A stretch of 64,000 nt of DNA from Spyradosoma sp004558035. GTDB lineage: Bacteria; Verrucomicrobiota; Verrucomicrobiia; Opitutales; UBA953. The notes beneath the pieces are model-generated. The model made no database searches, was not told the DNA's origin, and was given only the letters and a program-made list of their open reading frames with translations. Shown here in pieces: positions 24,453 to 32,708 of this stretch. The stretch spans positions 37,746-101,745 of the forward strand of contig NZ_JBNPNH010000008.1 of NCBI RefSeq assembly GCF_050314555.1. Direction: 5' to 3'. The position numbers and the translations under genes are program-made. The stretch's first letter is position 1; each line of letters starts with the position of its first letter.

Positions 24453-27362
24453 TTACGCTTTTCTCCGGCGGCGACGCGTTCCCGCGAGCGCGAGCGCCCC
24501 GAGACCCGCCAACAGACCGAACACCGACGGCTCCGGAATCGTCATCGTCAGCTTCAGCGTGTTGCCCGAATAGCTGAGCGACTGCGTCCACGCGCTGAGC
24601 GTTTCGCTCAGATTTTCGAGAACGACGACGCTGCCGAGCAAGCTCGTGCAGTCCAACTCAAACGCGTTTTCACTGTATTTCAGCGCCGTGTTCGAAATAA
24701 GCGTCAACACGATTTCTTCCGTTCCGGCCGTCTGTCCCGTCATATCGACGACGAGCTTCGCGCCGCTCTCGAGGTCGATGCCGTTCGTGACCGTCACCGC
24801 CTTTCCCGCGACGAGTCCGAGCTCGGCGCCGCTTTTGACCGTCGTCTTGCCCGAACCGAGCGCGGACGAGCTCGCCGCAACAAGGCGCCCCGCCTCAATC
24901 GTTGTCGCACAATCGTAATTATTGCGTCCGCTCAACTTCAGCACGCCGTTTCCGGTCTTCTTGAAGCCGTTGTTGCCGTCCGAATGCTTCGTGAGAGCTC
25001 CGGAAATTTCCAGCATGTCGCCCAAGTTCGTAACTTCGACCATAAACGCGCTGCGCAACTTGATTTCCGAGGAAATCGTATTATTCGTTCCTGTCGCGGT
25101 GACCGTGCCGCCGAAAGTATTGAACGACGCGCCGCCTTCGCTCGAAACCAACGTGTTTCCTTTAAGCGTGATGTTTTTAGACAAGGTCATGCTCGCATAG
25201 TTTTCGCCGTTCTTGTCCGCAATAACGAACTTCGCAAGATTCCCCTCGGCGCCCGTCATGACGATTCCGCCGTTCGCGTCGTTATACTTGAACGAATCGT
25301 GTCCCGTCACCTTAAGCGTACCGCCCGCGTTGACCTTGAACGTCGCCGTATGATTGGTTTCAGTGCCGGTAAGATTGACCATGCCGCCGTCGTTGATGTT
25401 GACCGTGCCGCCGAGCACCGCGGACGACATCATCTTCAGCGTTCCCGCGTTAACGTCGATGACGCCGCCGAAATTCCCGCGAATCTCCACGGTAAGATTG
25501 TTTCCGGTTCCCGCCATCGAAAGCTTTCCCGTGTATCCGGAAAGCGTCCCGATGGAATAGGTTATCGGCTCCATCGTCCCGCCGCTGATGCTCAAGTCAC
25601 CCGTTCCGGAAAGCGTCCCGATGGTAAACTTTGTGCCGGAGTCACGGCTCCATTTAGAGGTGATTGCGCCGGCGCCGTTCATCACGACTTCACGGATAGA
25701 AAGAAATTCGGAAGCGTTCTGCGTGTCCTCGATATGGAGCGTGCCGCCTTCGAAAGTCAGTTTTCCCCACGTCAGTGCGGAAGCGGAGAATTTATCCGCG
25801 TCCAAACTCAATTGGCCCGCGAGAACGATGTCGTCAAAAAGCAGGTTGACGGTCTTGCTGGTCAACTTCGCGCCGGATTCGATTCTGAGCGTGTTTCCGG
25901 AAATGGACGCGGACGCGGACGCGCTATCCTTCGTCGTCTGTTGGAACGTGTACTCCGCGCCCTTGACCGTCATGTCGCCGACCGTCAGCGCGGAACCGTC
26001 CGCAAGCTTCACGGTCCTGATTCCCGCCTCCGCGCCGAACGTCACGTTGTCGAGCGTGTAGAAGATGTCCGCTTTGTCCTCAGAGGAAAGATTGGCGTTC
26101 GTCCAGTTCTTGTTCGTCGTGCTCGTGTTCCACGTCGAATTTTCGGAAGTGCCGTTCCAGACGAGACTTGCAGGCGTGCCCTCCGTAATCGTCACAGCTC
26201 CGGAAGTTCCTACGCTGATTTCCGAACGCCCGGAAAAGAGCGAGCCGTCGGACTGACGGAAATTGTTCACCGTCAGATTGCTCCAACCGCCGACACTCGA
26301 AGCCCCGGAAATCAGCGTCCACGTGTTATCGGATTTGTAATTGTCGTTGAGAATGAAAATCACGGAATCGTTCACGGAAACGGAGCCCGAGCCGGAAACC
26401 GAGACGGTGTTCGCGAGTGAAACCGTGCCGCCGAGAGAAAGCGCCGCCGTATCCGCAACGGAAACCGTTGAGAAATAGCTCGTTCCCGTGAAGGACTGCG
26501 CGCCCGTTCCCGTGAGCGCGAGCGCGACACCGTTCGTCGAAGAACCGACCGTTCCCGAGAAGGTCGTGTTCTGAGCGCCCTTGATGTTCAGGTTGGAACC
26601 GCCCGCAACGGAGCCGCTCCCGCTGAGCCCCCCGAACGTCGCCGTGGATGACGACCAGTTCAGCTGGATTCTGTTCGCAAGACTGATCGTTCCCGTGAAA
26701 TCCTCTGCATTCTCGACGGTGATGACGCGAGTTCCGGTATCGCCTGTCCACTGCGAAGTCGTGATGTTGCCGGAGCCGCTCAGCTTCGTGATGTTGAGGG
26801 CGCCGCCCTGAAACGCGATGTTCGTCCCTTCGGAGAGAATGGTCGTCGTTCCCGTGAGATTCGCCATTGCCCCGATGCGAAGCGCGGAGCGCGCTAGATC
26901 TCCTTCCGGTGCGATGAACGAAGATGTGCCGAGAAAGACATCGTTTGCTATCGTCTTTTCTGCACTGACCCAAAACTGTCCGCCCTGCAGATATAGATCT
27001 CCGGTCGTGCTGATTGTTGCCGATGATTCAAGTTTCCAACTTCCGGATTTGAACCAGACACCGCCGGTGCCGCCCGAAATAGAAGTCAGAGTGAACTCGC
27101 CGGTCTTACCACTTCCTCCTTCGTTCGACAGAGAATCAAGCACCAAATCATTGTTTCCGATCGTAAACGTAGTCGTAGAGCCGCTCCCAGGCTTATAGAC
27201 GGTGTTTTTGGAAATCGTAAGCGCGTCCGACTGGCTCGCTGTTTCCGGAAGAAAATCGGTGATGACGGGCAGACCGTCAGCGCCGGTCGTCCACGCGTAA
27301 GCGGGAACGCTCATCGTCGCGGCGGCGAGGAGGGAGGTGAGGAATAATTTTCGAGTATTCAT
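24453..27362 (-). CDS. PEP-CTERM autotransporter-repeat surface protein
   Basis: A 969-residue protein. Signal peptide MNTRKLFLTSLLAAATMSVPAYA. The body is a predicted beta-helix of autotransporter-associated repeats (KKTGNGVLKLSGRNNYDCAT...AGRLVAASSSALGSG near residues 825-870). The C-terminus is a PEP-CTERM tail: IPEPS, then a hydrophobic GLLAGLGALALAG helix, then TRRRRRKA. In other bacteria such tails are cut by an exosortase and used for surface attachment; no exosortase gene is in this window. It is paralogous to the protein at 1-2170. Strikingly few GCGGGAACG copies occur over its central 1.9 kb. Confidence 0.92.
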   Translation of the reverse strand: MNTRKLFLTSLLAAATMSVPAYAWTTGADGLPVITDFLPETASQSDALTISKNTVYKPGSGSTTTFTIGNNDLVLDSLSNEGGSGKTGEFTLTSISGGTGGVWFKSGSWKLESSATISTTGDLYLQGGQFWVSAEKTIANDVFLGTSSFIAPEGDLARSALRIGAMANLTGTTTILSEGTNIAFQGGALNITKLSGSGNITTSQWTGDTGTRVITVENAEDFTGTISLANRIQLNWSSSTATFGGLSGSGSVAGGSNLNIKGAQNTTFSGTVGSSTNGVALALTGTGAQSFTGTSYFSTVSVADTAALSLGGTVSLANTVSVSGSGSVSVNDSVIFILNDNYKSDNTWTLISGASSVGGWSNLTVNNFRQSDGSLFSGRSEISVGTSGAVTITEGTPASLVWNGTSENSTWNTSTTNKNWTNANLSSEDKADIFYTLDNVTFGAEAGIRTVKLADGSALTVGDMTVKGAEYTFQQTTKDSASASASISGNTLRIESGAKLTSKTVNLLFDDIVLAGQLSLDADKFSASALTWGKLTFEGGTLHIEDTQNASEFLSIREVVMNGAGAITSKWSRDSGTKFTIGTLSGTGDLSISGGTMEPITYSIGTLSGYTGKLSMAGTGNNLTVEIRGNFGGVIDVNAGTLKMMSSAVLGGTVNINDGGMVNLTGTETNHTATFKVNAGGTLKVTGHDSFKYNDANGGIVMTGAEGNLAKFVIADKNGENYASMTLSKNITLKGNTLVSSEGGASFNTFGGTVTATGTNNTISSEIKLRSAFMVEVTNLGDMLEISGALTKHSDGNNGFKKTGNGVLKLSGRNNYDCATTIEAGRLVAASSSALGSGKTTVKSGAELGLVAGKAVTVTNGIDLESGAKLVVDMTGQTAGTEEIVLTLISNTALKYSENAFELDCTSLLGSVVVLENLSETLSAWTQSLSYSGNTLKLTMTIPEPSVFGLLAGLGALALAGTRRRRRKA

Positions 27363-27864
27363 TTTCTTAGTTTTTGGATTTTCGTGTGTTCAAATGGTTT
27401 CGGGCACGGACGCGAAAACGCCGCCCGAGCCCGGATTCGGGGCGCAGGCGAGGAGGATTTCACCGCAGTTTCTTGCTGGAATCGGCGTCATTTGTCTTCT
27501 TGTGCGTGCGATTTTCCTGTCGGAAAATTTTCTGAAATCATGATCGGTCATGAATACCGGGGGGTAAACGCCGCGCAGCCCTTTATTCATCACGATTTGT
27601 CAAACAATCAAATATAAGTTCGATTTTCAACGCAAAGAACGCAAAGACTTTGACTGCAAAGTCAACGGAAGTTAAAGAAAGTTCTTCAACCACGAATTGA
27701 CACGAATTTTCACGAATTTCGGGTAAACAACATCACGCGGGGCGCGTAGCGGCTCGCTTTCCTGAAAACTCTGTGCTGCTTTGCGTTCTTTGCGTTAAAC
27801 CTTTGTTGAAATTCCGTGCTTTTCCGTGTTTTCCGTGGTCAAAAATTTGGGCTTGCAGCGGTAT
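27363..27864. other. Intergenic region with repeats upstream of a PEP-CTERM gene
   Basis: 502 bases without a supported gene. Contents: the upstream region of the PEP-CTERM gene at 27362, ACCGAGGGGTAAACG-type element copy 3 (27543), AACGCAAAGAACGCAAAGAC phrases (27630), ACGAATTGACACGAATTTTC (27695), TTTGCGTTCTTTGCGTT (27780) and TTTTCCGTGTTTTCCGTGG (27820). Confidence 0.65.
27543..27605 (+). repeat. ACCGAGGGGTAAACG element, copy 3
   Basis: CGGTCATGAATACCG inverted pair, then GGGGGTAAACGCCGCGCAGC and CCTTTATTCATCACGATTTG. It lies 180 bases upstream of the PEP-CTERM gene at 27362 and reads away from it. Confidence 0.6.
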
Positions 27865-28587
27865 TCATGACCGGTGGGGGAGGAGGGCGGCGGCGAGGAG
27901 GAGGTCCTGCGGGCAGGTGATTTTCGGGTTCGGGGCGAAGTTTTCGACGAGGGCGACCGGGGCGGCGAACGCCGAGACGTCGTCGGTGACGACGCGGTTT
28001 TCGGCGACGGCGCGTTCGTAGGCGTCGAGGATTTTCCCGAGCGGGAACGCCTGGGGCGTCTCGGTCTCCCAGAGACGGGAGCGGTCGAGGTCTTCCTGCG
28101 CGCAGGCGACGCCGGGCGGCGTTCCCGCGGGCACGCGCTTCACGGTGTTCACGCAGCGGTGCGCGAGGACGGCGGCGCCTTCGCGGCGGGCGGTTTCGAG
28201 GACGGCGCGAAGGGCGTCGGGCGCGACGAGGGGGCGGGCGGCGTCGTGGATCAGCGCGACGGCGTCGTCGGGCGCGCCGTGTTCCCGCGCGGCGCGGAGG
28301 CCGTTGAGGACGGAATCGCGGCGTTCGGCGCCTCCGCGGCAAAAGAGGCGCAGCGGGAACGCGTCGGGCGCGAGGTGCGCGGCGAGGGTTTCGCGGACGG
28401 CGGCTTCCTGGGCGTCGTCGCGGCAGACGAAGACGGCGGCTCGGGCGACGCCGCTTTCGGCGAAGGCGCGGACGGCGCGCGCGAGGACGGGCACGCCCGC
28501 GATCGGCGCGAAGATTTTGTCGGCGACGACGCCGCGCATGCGCGAGCCGGAACCGCCGGCGAGGAAAAGGACGAAGGAGGAAAACAT
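27865..28587 (-). CDS. ispD: 2-C-methyl-D-erythritol 4-phosphate cytidylyltransferase
   Basis: A 240-residue protein with the IspD nucleotide-binding loop LAGGSGSRM and the basic residue of VVADKIFAPIAGVPVLARAV. Other motifs: VFVCRDD, GGAERRDSVLNGLRA (substrate/CTP loop) and VALIHDAARPLVAPDAL. It makes CDP-methylerythritol from MEP and CTP in the non-mevalonate isoprenoid pathway. The length is normal. The gene is alone between repeat regions, with no visible ispF neighbour. Confidence 0.94.
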   Translation of the reverse strand: MFSSFVLFLAGGSGSRMRGVVADKIFAPIAGVPVLARAVRAFAESGVARAAVFVCRDDAQEAAVRETLAAHLAPDAFPLRLFCRGGAERRDSVLNGLRAAREHGAPDDAVALIHDAARPLVAPDALRAVLETARREGAAVLAHRCVNTVKRVPAGTPPGVACAQEDLDRSRLWETETPQAFPLGKILDAYERAVAENRVVTDDVSAFAAPVALVENFAPNPKITCPQDLLLAAALLPHRS

Positions 28588-28591
28588 GGGA

Positions 28592-28725
28592 AAGGTGATG
28601 AGGTTATGTGGGAGGTTAAAAGGTTAGGAGGTTAAAAGGTTAGGAAAGGTGATGGGGTTATGGAAGTCGGGAGGCGCAATCTTTAAACTTTAACCCTTAA
28701 CCTTTAACCTCTTAACCTTTAATTA
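28592..28725. repeat. Word-armed palindromic element, GGTTAAAAGGTTAGG variant
   Basis: Left arm: repeats of GGTTAAAAGGTTAGGA. Right arm: TAACCCTTAACCTTTAACCT and following words. It lies between ispD and the M60-like gene. Core sequence differs from the 6203 and 19077 copies. Confidence 0.6.
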
Positions 28726-28736
28726 GCCCCTTCTTC

Positions 28737-30719
28737 TCAGACCCGGATTTTCTTTTTCGGGGCGGGCGGCGGCGGCGCTTCGTCGTCGGCGGGAACGGGA
28801 GCGGGCTCGCCGTCCGTTTCCGCGTCCGCGGCGTCGGCGGCATCGTCGTCTTCCCAGGCGTCGAGGTCGATGAATTCGGGCTCGGTTTCCTCGGGCGGGA
28901 CGTAGTCGTCGAAGAAGACGTCGATCCCGCCGAGCGGGGCGTCGCCGAGGAAGCAGTCCGCGCTGGGTTTGTCCATCCCGAGGGCGGGCGGGAAGTTTTT
29001 CGGGGAAAACCTGCGGAGCTTGCCGAGGCGGTTTTCGAGGCGTTTGGAATACTCGATGCCGAAGTGGGCGAAGTAGGGCCCGAGATTGGTCTTCGCGGCG
29101 CGGGACCAGGCGGTGACGAAGGTTTCCGCCTTTTCGAGCTCGGTGTCCGCGGGCGGTTTTTTGGCGTTGTTGTAAACGTCGAGCGCCTTGGCGAGGACGT
29201 TCCAGCCGAAGGTTTCGGCGGGCGTGATGAGGCCGCCGATGATTTCGGGCGTTCCCGCCTCGGCGGGGTGCGTGAGGGCGGAGGACTGGAGCGCGGCGAC
29301 GTCGAAGAACGCGGAGGGCTTTTTGCCGGTCGCGGTCTCCATGCACGCGAGGGCGAGGAGCGCGGCGGGGGCGTCCTTGTTGCCGTTGAGCGTCCAGGCG
29401 TCGCGCACGCGGTTGCGCGCGAGGTGGAAGAAGAGCGGCCAGAATCCGTCTTTGCGGATTTTTTCGAGGTCGGCGAAGGCGGGCGCGAGTTCGAGCGGGA
29501 GGACGATCACGTCGCCGCCGTGGGCGAAGAATTCGGTGCAGTCCGCGTCGAAGACGACGCGTTCGCGGGATTTGCGGGGCTTCGTTCCCGTGAGCTTGTC
29601 GAGGGCCTCGACGGTCTTGTCCCAGAATTCGACGAGGGGTTTCGGGTTTTCGAGACGGCGCGCGACGGCGGACGGGATCGTGGCGATGAAGCGTTTGCCG
29701 GCGATTTCCGCCCAGGGCGCGGGCGCGAGGCGGAGGTGCTCCCATTCCTGGGGCTTGGTTTCGCCGAGCTCGTAGAAGGGCATTTCGACGACGCCGACGA
29801 ACTCGAAGCGCGCGTAGCGGGGCACGCGCGGCTGGTCGCCCGAGGAGATTTTGCTGCGCGTCGGCGGCGCGGGAGCCTCGACATAGATCGGGCCGCCGAA
29901 GGGATTGGCGATTTCGACGGTGGAATCGCCGACGTAAAATTCGCGCACGACGGCGGGGAAGCGTTTCCAGGCGTTCTTTTTTCTGCCTTCGAGCAGGTTG
30001 TCCGTGTGCGCGCCGACGCGGATGCGGTAGCCGGTGCCGACGCCGGCGCTCGAGACGTGCACGCGGATGATTTCGCCCGGCGGCGCGTAGAGCCCGGCGC
30101 CCTGCCATTCGCGGATTTCGTTGTCGGTCTTGAAGGCTTTGTTGACGCGCGGGATTTCCTCGGGAACGGCGCCGGGGAAGACGTCCGCCGCCGGGTGGGC
30201 GACGATTTCGCGCGGCGGCAGCCTGAGGAATTCCTTGAGGTCCTTGCCGCGCTGTTCGCGGGCTTTTTCCGCCTCGGATTTTTCCTTGCGGGCGGCGCGG
30301 CGCAGGGCGTCCTCGCGCTCGCGTTCGTCGAAGAGCATGCGTTCCCGCGCGTCGCGTTCCGCCTTGCGGCGCAGGGCGGCTTCCTTCTTCGCGGCGAGCA
30401 TGGCGTCGCGCGCCTCCTTGGCGCGTTTTTTGTCGGCGACGCGCTGTTCGTTTTCGGTGAGGCGCTCGACGATCATCTTGCGCTTCGCGGGGCGCTGGAC
30501 GGCGATTTCCGCGGGAAAGGGATTTTCGGGCGTGGGGACGATTTCGTTGACGCGCGCGCAGAGCTCGCTTTCGACGTTGTTGACGATGACGCGGCCGGCC
30601 TTGGCGCGCCTGGATTCGAAGACGGGCTCGTCGGCGGCTTCGGGCGCGTCGTCGGCGAAGAGCGTTCCCGCAGCGAAGAGCGCGGCGAGGAGGAGGATTT
30701 TTTCGGGGAAGGCGGTCAT
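28737..30719 (-). CDS. M60/enhancin-like secreted protein lacking the HExxH zinc motif
   Basis: A 660-residue protein with signal peptide MTAFPEKILLLAALFAAGTLFA. A Lys/Arg/Glu-rich helical segment spans ~65-175. From about 205 the sequence follows the M60-like layout: GAGLYAPPGEIIRVHV, RVGAHTDNLL, KRFPAVVREF and ANPFGGPIYVEAP. In place of the catalytic HELGH there is FFHLARNRV (about 428), so the Glu and second His are gone. The tail is acidic (EEDDAADAADAE type). M60 enzymes cleave mucin or glycoproteins; this one probably binds without hydrolysing, unless a different residue set is used. It stands alone on the minus strand. Confidence 0.72.
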   Translation of the reverse strand: MTAFPEKILLLAALFAAGTLFADDAPEAADEPVFESRRAKAGRVIVNNVESELCARVNEIVPTPENPFPAEIAVQRPAKRKMIVERLTENEQRVADKKRAKEARDAMLAAKKEAALRRKAERDARERMLFDEREREDALRRAARKEKSEAEKAREQRGKDLKEFLRLPPREIVAHPAADVFPGAVPEEIPRVNKAFKTDNEIREWQGAGLYAPPGEIIRVHVSSAGVGTGYRIRVGAHTDNLLEGRKKNAWKRFPAVVREFYVGDSTVEIANPFGGPIYVEAPAPPTRSKISSGDQPRVPRYARFEFVGVVEMPFYELGETKPQEWEHLRLAPAPWAEIAGKRFIATIPSAVARRLENPKPLVEFWDKTVEALDKLTGTKPRKSRERVVFDADCTEFFAHGGDVIVLPLELAPAFADLEKIRKDGFWPLFFHLARNRVRDAWTLNGNKDAPAALLALACMETATGKKPSAFFDVAALQSSALTHPAEAGTPEIIGGLITPAETFGWNVLAKALDVYNNAKKPPADTELEKAETFVTAWSRAAKTNLGPYFAHFGIEYSKRLENRLGKLRRFSPKNFPPALGMDKPSADCFLGDAPLGGIDVFFDDYVPPEETEPEFIDLDAWEDDDAADAADAETDGEPAPVPADDEAPPPPAPKKKIRV

Positions 30720-30811
30720 CGAGGCGTAAGATCCGGGAAAAGAAAGGTTATGAGGTTATAAGGTTATGAGGTTATGGAGTTCGGCTGCGCCGAGGAAAAT
30801 GACGGGAGCAG

Positions 30812-30955
30812 TGAACAGCGAATAATGAATAATGAATAATGAGTAACGCCTTGCGTTCGGCTTCGCCGAAAGGATTTTCAATACTGTATCCATCACCGCG
30901 TTATTCATTATTCACTATTCATTGTTCACTATTCATTATTAATTATCCGTTACTC
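30812..30955. repeat. Word-armed palindromic element, ATTCATTATTC variant
   Basis: Left arm AATAATGAATAATGAATAAT; right arm ATTCATTATTCACTATTCAT and further words. The core CGTTCGGCTTCGCCGAAAGG (30854-30873, continuing ATTTTCAA) is the reverse complement of the core end at 6241-6302. This shows one core combined with different arms. Confidence 0.7.
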
Positions 30956-30990
30956 AATGCTCTTGTCTCCTGTCTCGCGTCACCTGCTCC

Positions 30991-31950
30991 TCATCTCCCG
31001 AGCAGCCAGAAGCCGATCTTGATCCAGAACGGGAGCGTGAGCACGCACGCCGCCGTGGAGATCAGCACGACGCGGAGCGCGAGTTTCGCGTCGCCCTTGT
31101 AATACTGCACGACGACGATGGGCAGCATCGCCGAAGGCATTCCCGCCTGGATCACGAGAATGCTGCGCAGATCCGGCGGGAGACCCGGGCACCACAGCGC
31201 CGCCGCGACCATCAGCGCGGGAATCGCGCCCAGGCGCACCGCGACCGCGCCGACGGACGCCTTCGCGTCGTCGCGCAGGCGGAAGCCGCTCAGCAGCACC
31301 GGGAGCGACATGCCGACGAGCAGCACGCCGCTCGGGATCATGCACGCGCCGAGCATTTTCGCGGAGTTCAGCGCCCACGCGGGAACGTGCCCGTCGAGCC
31401 CGCAGAAATTCAGCGCGACGGCGACCGCCATCGTGATGAAGATCGGATTCACGAACGCCTTGGCGACTTTGCCGAGCTCGGGCTCGCCGCTGACGACCGC
31501 GAGCCCGACCGTCCAGATGCCGACCTCCACGCCCGTGTTGAAGAGCAGCATCATGCCGACCGTGTCCTCCGAACACAGCGACGCGCAGACCGGCAGCGCC
31601 ATGTAGCCGTAATTGTAGATGCCCGCGCAGTAGCCGAAGACGCGCCGCCGCGCCGCGTCGCCGATACCGAAAAGCCGCGCCGCGAACACGGCGACGACGA
31701 TGCCGAGCGCGATCGTGAGGAAGCCCGCAAAGAGCGTCTTGAGCACGACCTCGCAGTCGCGCAGCAGCGGGTTGCCGAGCACGCGGTCCGCAATCAGGCA
31801 GGGCGTGAAGACCCAGACGACGAGCCGCATCAGCCCGAACTGCGTCTCCTGATTCACCCAATTTTTGCGGCGGAACAGGTAGCCGAACGCGGCGATGACG
31901 ACGACCGGCAGCGTCGCCGTGAGAAGTGCCATTCCGGAAACTTCGACCAT
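30991..31950 (-). CDS. AEC-family (auxin efflux carrier-like) transporter
   Basis: A 319-residue membrane protein with about ten helices in two inverted halves. Family signatures: VFTPCLIADRVLG in the first half, GIYNYGYMALPVCASLC, FNTGVEVGIWTVGLAV, and IQAGMPSAMLPIVVVQYY near the C-terminus. AEC members export or exchange organic acids such as malate, malonate or auxin; substrate not readable here. The Met at 31932 is an alternative start. It is not obviously in an operon. Confidence 0.88.
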   Translation of the reverse strand: MVEVSGMALLTATLPVVVIAAFGYLFRRKNWVNQETQFGLMRLVVWVFTPCLIADRVLGNPLLRDCEVVLKTLFAGFLTIALGIVVAVFAARLFGIGDAARRRVFGYCAGIYNYGYMALPVCASLCSEDTVGMMLLFNTGVEVGIWTVGLAVVSGEPELGKVAKAFVNPIFITMAVAVALNFCGLDGHVPAWALNSAKMLGACMIPSGVLLVGMSLPVLLSGFRLRDDAKASVGAVAVRLGAIPALMVAAALWCPGLPPDLRSILVIQAGMPSAMLPIVVVQYYKGDAKLALRVVLISTAACVLTLPFWIKIGFWLLGR

Positions 31951-32036
31951 TTTGAAAAGGGAGGTTGAAAAAGGTTAAGGGTTAAAGGTTAAAAGGTGAC
32001 GGGCGGGGGAAGAGGTTGAAGCCGTCGAAACGCGAC

Positions 32037-32336
32037 TCACGCCGCGGCGGCGGGAACGAGAGGCACGATGCGCGCCGCCGCCTCCTTCACGGATTCCCGC
32101 GCGCGCATCAGATCGAAATGCGTCTGCGCGTTCATCCAAAACTGCGGGGACATTCTCAGCGCGGCCGCGAGCCGGAGCGCGGTTTCCGCCGTGATTCTGC
32201 GGTTTCCGGCGATGATCTGCCCGATCGCCGTCGCGGGAATGCCGCTCGCTTTGGCGAGGCGATAATTGGAGACGCCGAGGTCGTCGAGCAGTTCCTTCAG
32301 GTGCGCTCCGGGATGAGGAGTCTTCAGTCTGTTCAT
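32037..32336 (-). CDS. higA: HigA antitoxin, HTH transcriptional regulator
   Basis: A 99-residue protein with the HigA layout HPGAHLKELLDDLGVSNYRL, AKASGIPATAIGQIIAGNRR and ITAETALRLAAALRMSPQFW. It neutralises HigB and represses the operon through its HTH. It follows higB by 22 bases, the toxin-first order typical of higBA. An inverted repeat upstream of higB is a likely operator. Confidence 0.93.
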   Translation of the reverse strand: MNRLKTPHPGAHLKELLDDLGVSNYRLAKASGIPATAIGQIIAGNRRITAETALRLAAALRMSPQFWMNAQTHFDLMRARESVKEAAARIVPLVPAAAA

Positions 32337-32358
32337 GCTTTTTCCTTTTCTAAAATTT

Positions 32359-32640
32359 TCAATGATAGTCGCAAATTCTTACGTCGTATGCGTTCCCGCC
32401 GACAAATTTAAAAACGATTCTCCATTGATCGTTGACGCGAATCGACCATTCGCCGAGTTCGGGCGGATGGAGCAACTCGAGTCTGTCGCCCGGGAAAGCT
32501 CTCAAATCTTCAATCTGCGCGGCGAAATGAAGGCGGTTCAGCTTCATCAAAGCGCGCTGTTGGATGTTCTGAGGCAATTTCCGAGAACGCGTTTCGTTGA
32601 AAATCTTTTCCGCTTCCTTGTCGGCGAAAGTTTTGATCAT
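32359..32640 (-). CDS. higB: HigB/RelE-family mRNA interferase toxin
   Basis: A 93-residue protein from the ATG at 32640 (MIKTFADKEAEKIF), the start that matches HigB length. The ATG at 32712 adds 24 residues that overlap the promoter. Family features: SRKLPQNIQQRALMKLNRLH, PPELGEWSIRVNDQWRI (the WSIRVNDQWR core) and the C-terminal YDVRICDYH with catalytic-region His. HigB toxins cut ribosome-bound mRNA. No Shine-Dalgarno is present and the predicted -10 box lies only six bases upstream of the ATG, so a leaderless transcript is likely. Confidence 0.93.
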   Translation of the reverse strand: MIKTFADKEAEKIFNETRSRKLPQNIQQRALMKLNRLHFAAQIEDLRAFPGDRLELLHPPELGEWSIRVNDQWRIVFKFVGGNAYDVRICDYH

Positions 32641-32643
32641 GCG

Positions 32644-32668
32644 GACAGTATCGCGCCACGATACTATC
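32644..32668. promoter_or_regulatory. Candidate HigA operator (inverted repeat)
   Basis: GACAGTATCG (32644-32653) and CGATACTATC (32659-32668) are inverted with one mismatch and a five-base spacer. The palindrome overlaps the -10 box and most of the spacer, a position suited to repression. Confidence 0.65.
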
Positions 32669-32675
32669 GCGTCAA
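32647..32675 (-). promoter_or_regulatory. Predicted sigma70 promoter of higBA
   Basis: On the minus strand, TTGACG (32675-32670) and GATACT (32652-32647) are separated by exactly 17 bases. The ATG of higB starts at 32640, close to the expected transcription start. Confidence 0.7.
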
Positions 32676-32708
32676 GCAACATTTGAAGGCGTCGTCGGAA
32701 CGCCGGCG

